The position numbers were made by a program, and so were the translations under genes. Below, piece by piece: positions 15,760 to 21,464 of a stretch of 21,464 nucleotides of DNA; position 1 is the first letter of the stretch, and each line of letters opens with the position of its first letter. The DNA is from Tubiluchus corallicola (lineage: Eukaryota > Priapulida > Priapulimorpha > Priapulimorphida > Tubiluchidae): NCBI GenBank assembly GCA_030141605.1, contig JAQGDQ010002480.1, forward strand, positions 1 through 21,464, in the 5' to 3' direction. The notes beneath the pieces are model-generated. The model searched no databases and was not told the DNA's origin. It worked only from the letters and a program-made list of their open reading frames with translations.

Positions 15760-17941
15760 ATGAACATAGCTTTCCATTTACCTTCAAAACTAGCAAGACC
15801 TCAATTTATATTTACTCTTTTATTTTGTTGTTGTTTTCAATTTACAACAGTAAAAGCACAAATAATAAGATGTAGTACCCCTCCACCAGGCGATGAGTTT
15901 GAAGAATGGTTTGCACGAAAACAGAGAGAATATAGGCTTTTGCCTGAGGAGTTGCGAAGGCAGCGAGAAAACGAAGAGAGAATTATCCCTGTGGTTGTTC
16001 ATGTAATCCACAATGGAGAGGAAGAAGGAACGGAGACAAATATTCCCAAAACACAAATTTTGTCACAAATAGAGGTTTTAAACAATGATTTTCAACGTTT
16101 GAACCAAGATGCTGAACGTACAAGAGATGACTTTAAGCCAAGAGCAAAAGCTATGAATATTAAATTTGAGCTTGCTAAACAGACACCAGAAGGAGATGTC
16201 ACTGATGGTATTGTAAGAAAGCAAGGACCTAAAGCAACCTATAATACTTTTGATATAGCTTTGCATAATACCAGTAGGTGGGATCCTGAAGAATATTTAA
16301 ATATTTGGGTTGCTAATTTATCCTCTTCTGATGGGGGGGCTATTTTAGGTTATGCAATGTTTCCACCTCCTGTAGATGGTTTGGGTGGCTTACCACCAGC
16401 ATATGATGGTGCTTTCGATGGTGTGGTAATATCCTATCGTGCATTTGGAACGTCTGATAAAGGAAATTTTGATTTGTACCCTGGTTTTGAGAAAGGAAGA
16501 ACATTAGTACATGAGGTAGGACACTTTTTTGGATTACGACATATTTGGGGAGATGAGGATAATTGTAGTGCCTCTGATTTTGTTGAAGATACCCCCCTAA
16601 TGAGAACAAGTACACAGGGTTGCCCATATCCTACTGAACCTGTTTCCTGTACAGAAAAAGATATGTATGAAAATTACTTAGATTATAGCTACGATACTTG
16701 TCTTAATCTTTTTACAGAAGGGCAGGTAGAAAGAATGAATATTGTTTTAGAAAAATCAGAAGTGAGGCAAAAGCTTTTAGATTCAAGGGAAATATCCACC
16801 AATTTTGGGGATGACTGTGTTGTCGCCAAGCAACTTGTTTTGCAATAGCAGTCAAAATATTATATTGAAATTAGAGAACCTTGGAGAAAATAAAATAGAA
16901 AATATAGAAGTAAAGACATATATTGATAATGAGCTCCAATATACCAGTAACTTGGAAGCCTTGGAAATAGGAGCGGAAGAAGAACTAACAATATCAAAAC
17001 CCCATTTGTTTGAACAAAAACAAGGCGCAATAGAGTGTCAATTTAAGGCTACTTATAGAAGAGAAGGGGAAATAGATGATATGCTTAATGTTATTGAAAG
17101 AAATGTATATAATGATGAAGTTGAATTGACTTCCCCAGAAAAGGAAGACTTTGAAGTGGAGTCTATTGAAAAGTTGAAGTGGAAAGTATTGGATAGCGAT
17201 TTTGCTGTTGATAAAGAGATATGGTCACTGGAAAAATTGACAATAGATAATGCAGAGCAAACGGTCATTAAAGCAGGTCTCTTCTTATCAGCCCAAATAG
17301 GAGAAAACTTTCTGTTAATATCTCCCCCAATAGATATGTCTTTTGCCACTGAAGCCTCTTTGCGTTTTAAAACTTTTTATGCCCCTTTTGAAGACAGAGA
17401 TATTTCTAGCTTGTCTGTTTATATGTCCTCCAACTGTGAAGAAACGTTTGTAGAGCAAGCAAAAATTGAAAAAAATGATTTAAACTCTTCTAATAATATT
17501 GAACAATACGGTATTAACGAATCGTCAAACTGGAAAACACATATTGTAGATATAAATGAGTTTGCAGGAAGTAGCGCCGTGAGAGTAATGTTTGTTATAA
17601 ACGACAAGAAAATAAAAGATGATATTTATTTTGATGATATAGAGTTTTTTCAAACATCAAAAGATAAAATCATTGACGATATACCGCTGTCAGACATACG
17701 TGTTTTTCCTAATCCATCAGAAAGCAAAAACATACAGGTAGCTTTTAATCTATCAAAAAAGCAAGATGTGAAAGTAGTTATTTATTCTCTTGACAATAAA
17801 GAAGTTTTTGAAAAAACATTTCCAGAAACATTAAATCAAACATATAAAATAGAACTGCCTAGTATATATCAAGGAATTTATATATTAAAAACATTTGATG
17901 AACAAAATTTTACACAAACAAGAAAAATTATTATATTGTAG
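15760..17941 (+). CDS. Secreted M43-family (cytophagalysin-like) metalloprotease with T9SS sorting domain, one-base frameshift
   Basis: This is a zinc endopeptidase exported by the type IX system. I start it at the ATG at 15760, which opens a signal peptide ending TTVKAQ (an upstream start at 15685 would lie inside folD). The catalytic motif is HEVGHFFGLRH (about residues 251-261) in the family pattern HExxHxxGxxH, followed by VEDTP and disulphide-type cysteines. The Met-turn position reads NYLDYSYDTC, with Leu in place of the usual Met. After a break at 16807-16810 (one extra G in GGGG) the next frame continues with SPSNLFCNSSQ and a CARDB/adhesion-like strand region. The end is a type A sorting domain (DIRVFPNPSES to KIIIL, from about 17690). 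The joined product is about 726 residues. The target is probably extracellular protein. Confidence 0.88.
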
Positions 17942-18008
17942 CGTTGGAATATTAAAGAACGTTCTATAACTTAGCTCTTGCTAAAATGATAATTTTATAA
18001 ACTTAAAA

Positions 18009-19082
18009 ATGACATTGATTATGAATAGACTATTTTCATTGCTACTAACAGGTTCTCTGTTCTTTTATTTAGCTGCCTGTGGAGGGAAAAAATCGCAAGA
18101 TGAAGCCTTATCTAAACAGTTGGATGAAGACATTAAAGATCAACTTTCTTTTTTTCAGCCACTTATGGGTGTTGCAGAAAGTCCAGATAATCCAATTACA
18201 GATGCTAAGGTGTTATTGGGCAAAGTGTTGTTCCATGATACACGCCTATCAAAGGAAGGAAATATAAGTTGTAACTCATGTCATAACCTTTCCACTTTTG
18301 GAGTAGATAATTTGCCAACCTCTCCCGGAGATGAAGGGAAACATGGAGACAGAAACTCTCCAACAGTCTTTAATGCAGCGGTAAATACTTCTCAATTTTG
18401 GGATGGACGAGCAAAAGATGTAGAAGAGCAGGCAGGAATGCCTATCCTTAATCCCATAGAAATGGCTATTCCAAGTGAAGAGTTTTTAGTTAAAAGATTA
18501 GAAAAAATAAAAGAGTATCAAATGTTGTTTAAAGATGCTTATCCAGAAGATAAAAACCCAATTACTTATAAAAACTTAACGCATGCAATAGCAGCTTTTG
18601 AAAGAACACTTTTGACGCCTTCAAAATTTGATTCTTATTTGAAAGGCAAAAAAAATGCTTTAACAATTGAAGAAAAACAGGGATTAAAAGAATTTTTGTC
18701 CATAGGTTGCGTTACTTGCCATACTGGTCCTGCACTAGGAGGCAATATGTTGCAGAAATTTGGTGTTTTTGACACCTACCAAAAATATACAAAAAGTAAA
18801 AAGGTAGATGAAGGAAAATTCCAAGAAACTAAAAACGAACAAGATAAATTTGTATTCAAATCTTCTTCATTAAGAAATATAGAGAAAACTTATCCGTATT
18901 TTCATGATGGAAGTGTTGACTCTTTGTCAACGGCTGTGCAAATTATGGCAAAAGTGCAATTGGGAAAAGACCTAACTCCGCAACAAACAAACAGTATTGT
19001 TACTTTTTTGAAAACACTAACATCAGATATTTCTGATGAAGATAAAGAAGTACCTGATATTCTTAACACAATGAATAAATGA
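18009..19082 (+). CDS. Di-heme cytochrome c peroxidase/MauG-family lipoprotein
   Basis: This periplasmic-type di-heme enzyme reduces hydrogen peroxide or oxidises another substrate. The 357-residue product has two CxxCH heme sites, CNSCH (Cys88, Cys91, His92) and CVTCH (Cys234, Cys237, His238). They sit in the expected halves, with RNSPTVFNAA, QFWDGRAKDVEEQA, GPIL-like NPIEMA, and a late PYFHDGSVDSL that supplies a distal-side region in this family. A lipobox LAAC (Cys24) makes it a lipoprotein. The ATG at 18009 adds MTLI before MNRLFSLL; the ATG at 18021 is the more natural signal-peptide start. It lies 67 bases after the metalloprotease with no clear terminator between, so co-transcription is possible. 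The length is typical of CcpA/MauG-like proteins. Confidence 0.9.
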   Translation: MTLIMNRLFSLLLTGSLFFYLAACGGKKSQDEALSKQLDEDIKDQLSFFQPLMGVAESPDNPITDAKVLLGKVLFHDTRLSKEGNISCNSCHNLSTFGVDNLPTSPGDEGKHGDRNSPTVFNAAVNTSQFWDGRAKDVEEQAGMPILNPIEMAIPSEEFLVKRLEKIKEYQMLFKDAYPEDKNPITYKNLTHAIAAFERTLLTPSKFDSYLKGKKNALTIEEKQGLKEFLSIGCVTCHTGPALGGNMLQKFGVFDTYQKYTKSKKVDEGKFQETKNEQDKFVFKSSSLRNIEKTYPYFHDGSVDSLSTAVQIMAKVQLGKDLTPQQTNSIVTFLKTLTSDISDEDKEVPDILNTMNK

Positions 19083-19197
19083 GTGAGTGAAGTTTTCAAA
19101 ACCAACATGCAATTATATTACATTAATAAAAGGAGTGAGATATGTAGATAAATAAAACGCATTTCTTTAAACCAATTAAAAAGAATAAATAATACGG
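19083..19197. other. Non-coding gap after the cytochrome gene
   Basis: It is AT-rich, with stop codons in all forward frames, and no convincing hairpin, promoter or repeat was seen. Confidence 0.5.
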
Positions 19198-19200
19198 TAG

Positions 19201-19843
19201 ATTAATTATGTATGTATTATTATTAAATTCTTAGGTTTGTTTATTTGGCTTTCTTTTAGAAAAAGGATAGCTCGTATTTTTAGTTTTAAAATTGACAATT
19301 GAATAGAGTTATATGTTTTAGCACCTTTACTTGTTTTACTGCTAATTACTTTTAGCTGGTTTTATTTGAAATGCGATAGCAAAAGCTTTGAATATGGGTT
19401 AGGTTGTAATTTTAGCAAAAAAAAAATCACCATAAATTTAATTCCTCAGACAGACCAATATGGCTCATTCACCCTTAAATAATGATGAAGATTTTGAGTT
19501 GATTGGTAATGGCTTTGGGTATAAAAAAAGTAGTTTTATTCTCAAAAACTTTTTAGACTATGGCTATAACGACACTTCAGTAATAGTAAAATGTACAGAT
19601 AGCTTAAATAACGTCAAATATTTATCTTCCTATGAAACACGATATAAAAGTAGCAAAGGAAATCCTGAAATTGGCTTCGAAGAAATAAATGAAGCTGAAT
19701 TTAATCAACTCAATAAAAACTATAGATGGGTTGAGTTGGATGAAGAAAAGATGGGGGAGATAATACACTATAGGTTATTCTCATTTGTAGGTGCAGTATT
19801 TTCATTACTGCTTCTACTTTGGCATCTAATAATAAAATGCTAA
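19201..19843 (+). pseudogene. Broken gene for a small two-ended membrane protein of unknown family
   Basis: An open stretch from an ATG at 19460 encodes 127 residues ending in one hydrophobic segment (LFSFVGAVFSLLLLLWHLII). Upstream in another frame, from about 19303, a continuous stretch without ATG encodes LYVLAPLLVLLLITFSWFYL, a clear membrane segment, then KKKITINLIPQTDQYGSFTL. One extra A in the AAA run at 19477-19479 would join the two into a protein with membrane segments at both ends and a polar domain of about 150 residues between. Further up, 19201-19302 in the same frame as the segment reads KFLGLFIWLSFRKRIARIF, then a TGA at 19300. So at least one frameshift and one stop interrupt it, and no start codon is secure. 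I do not recognise the family. Either errors or decay could explain it; its junction with a cut SusD gene favours decay. Confidence 0.5.
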
Positions 19844-19844
19844 T

Positions 19845-20207
19845 ATGGTAGTAATACGACTGTCGGAAATATATTATATGTTGGCAGAGTGTTATTTGCG
19901 TGGGCATGGTGGAGGTGGAGCAAATGAAGCTATAGACTTAGTAAACTTAGTAAGAAGAAGAAATTTTGATCCTGATACGTGGGATGCTAATAGGCTTGAG
20001 TCTCTTGAACTAGATGATATGCTGAAAGAATGGGGAATAGAGTTTTTAGGTGAGTTTAGAAGGCGCTTTGATTTGATAAGATTTGGAAAATTTATTGACG
20101 AAGAGTGGTGGGATAAAAAACCATCACAAAACTTCAGAGAACTTTATCCAATACCTAGAAGAGCATTAAACACAAATAGGATTTTGAAGCAAAACACAGG
20201 GTGTTAG
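19845..20207 (+). pseudogene. Orphan C-terminal fragment of a SusD/RagB lipoprotein
   Basis: The 120-residue frame matches only the last quarter of a SusD protein: VVIRLSEIYYMLAECYLRG, then RRRNFDP, a WGIEFLGEFRRRFDLIRFGKF motif and the usual ending ELYPIPRRALNTNRILKQNTGC. The first three quarters, the signal peptide and lipobox are absent, and stops lie just upstream in this frame. It begins one base after the stop of the membrane-protein remnant, so a breakpoint lies near 19844. No SusC gene accompanies it. It should not give a functional surface lipoprotein. It is a deletion or recombination remnant, or a chimeric assembly join. Convergent kbl ends 50 bases away. Confidence 0.75.
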
Positions 20208-20257
20208 AAAGGCTTTTGTTAAACTCAATTCTGCAAGCTTCTTTTTTTCCTTAAGTT

Positions 20258-21443
20258 TTATATTACTTTTAGTTCTTTACCTACTTCTATAAAAGCGCTT
20301 ATTGCCCTGTCTAAATCTTCTGTTTCATGTGCTGCAGATATTTGTACTCTAATACGAGCCTTTTCTTTTGGTACTACGGGGAAATAAAACCCAATGACGT
20401 AAATACCCTTGGTTAACAATTTTTGTGAAAATTGTTGTGATAAAACAGCGTCATAAAGCATGATAGGAACAATGGGGTGTTCTCCAGGAATAATATCAAA
20501 CCCAGAAGTAGTTATTTTTTCTCTAAAATATTTAGTGTTTTTTTCTAATTTATCTTTTAGAGCTGTTGAGTGTTGTAGTATATCTAATGCTTTGATAGTA
20601 GCCCCTGCAATAGAAGGAGCTAAAGTGTTTGAAAACAAATAAGGACGTGATTTCTGCCTTAGCATGTCTATAATTTCCTTTTTGCCCGATGTAAACCCTC
20701 CTGATGCTCCCCCAAGTGCTTTGCCAAAAGTTCCCGTAATGATATCTATCTTGTCTACTACATTTTTTAACTCATGCACTCCTCTACCTTTTTTCCCTAT
20801 GAACCCCGTAGCGTGCGACTCATCAGACATGACTAATGCATTATATTTTTCTGCTAATTCACAAATTATATCCAATTGGCTAATAGTACCATCCATAGAA
20901 AACACACCATCTGTAACAATAATTCTATGTTTAGCACTTTGACACTCTTTTAACTTTTTTTCTAAGTCATTCATATCGTTGTTTTTATACCGAAATCTTT
21001 GAGCTTTACAAAGCCTTATTCCATCAATAATAGAGGCGTGATTGAGTTCGTCAGAGATAATGGCAGATTCTTTATCAAAAAGAGTTCAAAAGCCCCCCAT
21101 TGGCATCAAATGCAGCAGCATACAGAATAGTATCTTCTGTTCCTATGAAGTTTGATACTTTCTCTTCTAATTTTTTATGGATATCTTGCGTCCCACAAAT
21201 AAACCTTACAGAAGATAAGCCAAAGCCATGAGTGTCCAATGTTTTTTAGCGGCATCAACAATTTCGGGGTGGAAGAGAGGCCTAAATAGTTATTTGCACA
21301 AAAATTAATAACTTTTTTTCTTTTGAAGTGGAAATGTTTGCCCCTTGTGGTGATGTAATTATTCGCTCTTGCTTATATAATCCTATCTGCTTTAATTCTT
21401 GTAGTTTATTGATTAATTCTGATCGTAGAGTTGAATATGTCAT
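20258..21443 (-). CDS. kbl: Glycine C-acetyltransferase (2-amino-3-ketobutyrate CoA ligase), N-terminal third frameshifted
   Basis: This PLP enzyme of the alpha-oxoamine synthase family makes or cleaves 2-amino-3-ketobutyrate (glycine + acetyl-CoA) in threonine breakdown. The intact part, from an internal ATG at 20974, has [21 protein letters not shown], the PLP lysine in [35 protein letters not shown] and [10 protein letters not shown]. Upstream, from the true ATG at 21443, the frame jumps between [54 protein letters not shown] and [13 protein letters not shown]. Five one-base losses, at about 21084, 21088-21091, 21242-21247, 21271-21272 and 21313-21319, explain all jumps and give about 396 residues, the family length. 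All lie in or beside homopolymers. No tdh neighbour is visible within the window. Confidence 0.9.
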
Positions 21444-21464
21444 TTGTTGTTTTGTTTAAATAAG
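21425..21464 (-). repeat. 40-base inverted-repeat copy at the kbl start, running to the window edge
   Basis: This is the exact reverse complement of 14819-14858. It covers the kbl leader and codons 1-6 (MTYSTL), and the true length is unknown because the window ends inside it. Confidence 0.9.

Noticed and set aside
16805-17941. Independent gene starting at the ATG at 16811 region for a sorting-domain protein
   Set aside because: It has no signal peptide, which a T9SS cargo needs, and it continues directly from the M43 catalytic frame after a one-base shift.
17942-18008. Small hairpin TTAGC-TCTT-GCTAA between the protease and cytochrome genes
   Set aside because: The stem is only five base pairs in AT-rich DNA with no T tract, so it is not convincing as a terminator.
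20208-20257. Possible terminator between the SusD remnant and kbl (GGCTTTTG with CAAGCTT and a T run)
   Set aside because: Pairing is short and interrupted, so it is not a supported hairpin.
14819-21464. Inverted repeats as ends of a transposon or integron-like element
   Set aside because: No transposase or recombinase gene lies between them, one copy is part of a coding sequence, and no target-site duplication is visible.

Overview
The window is AT-rich DNA from a member of the Bacteroidota, most likely a free-living Cytophagales-type bacterium. The evidence is two SusC/SusD outer-membrane uptake pairs, a secreted M43 metalloprotease with a C-terminal type IX secretion sorting domain, several lipoproteins, A-rich leaders instead of Shine-Dalgarno sites, and promoter-like sequences of the Bacteroidota type (TTTG, about 19 bases, TAnnTTTG). 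I see no tRNA, rRNA, CRISPR array, transposase or phage gene.

Layout. Positions 1-12420 (minus strand) hold one long nutrient-uptake locus. In transcription order it is susC2, susD2, a PhoA-type alkaline phosphatase lipoprotein, a large lipoprotein of unknown function (beta-propeller-like front, helical-toroid-like back), susC1, and the start of susD1, which runs off the left edge. The gene set suggests capture of a phosphorylated or phosphate-substituted polymer, removal of phosphate outside the cytoplasm, and import through the SusCD pairs. The substrate cannot be read from the sequence. At 12421-12670 a divergent control region carries two opposed promoter candidates and a perfect 15-bp hairpin. 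It leads rightwards to a membrane-anchored metallophosphoesterase (12671-13885). Convergent to that is a minus-strand partner-switching pair (STAS anti-anti-sigma factor and RsbW-like ATPase, 13889-14651).

From 14700 the plus strand carries folD, the T9SS metalloprotease and a di-heme cytochrome c peroxidase lipoprotein. The region 19083-20230 looks decayed: a frameshifted small membrane protein of unknown family is followed after one base by the last 120 or so codons of an orphan SusD. The minus-strand glycine C-acetyltransferase gene (kbl) closes the window.

Two things run through the whole window. First, at least five genes are broken only by one-base changes, nearly all in short homopolymer runs, and in each case the adjacent frame continues the same protein. 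This is best explained by sequencing error, although real decay cannot be excluded for the 19.2-20.2 kb region. Second, the first six codons and leader of kbl occur twice as a perfect 40-base inverted repeat: once at the right edge in front of kbl, and once immediately in front of folD, where they form a seven-codon mini-ORF overlapping the folD start. This is either a real promoter/leader rearrangement or a chimeric join, and it is the most unusual structure I found.
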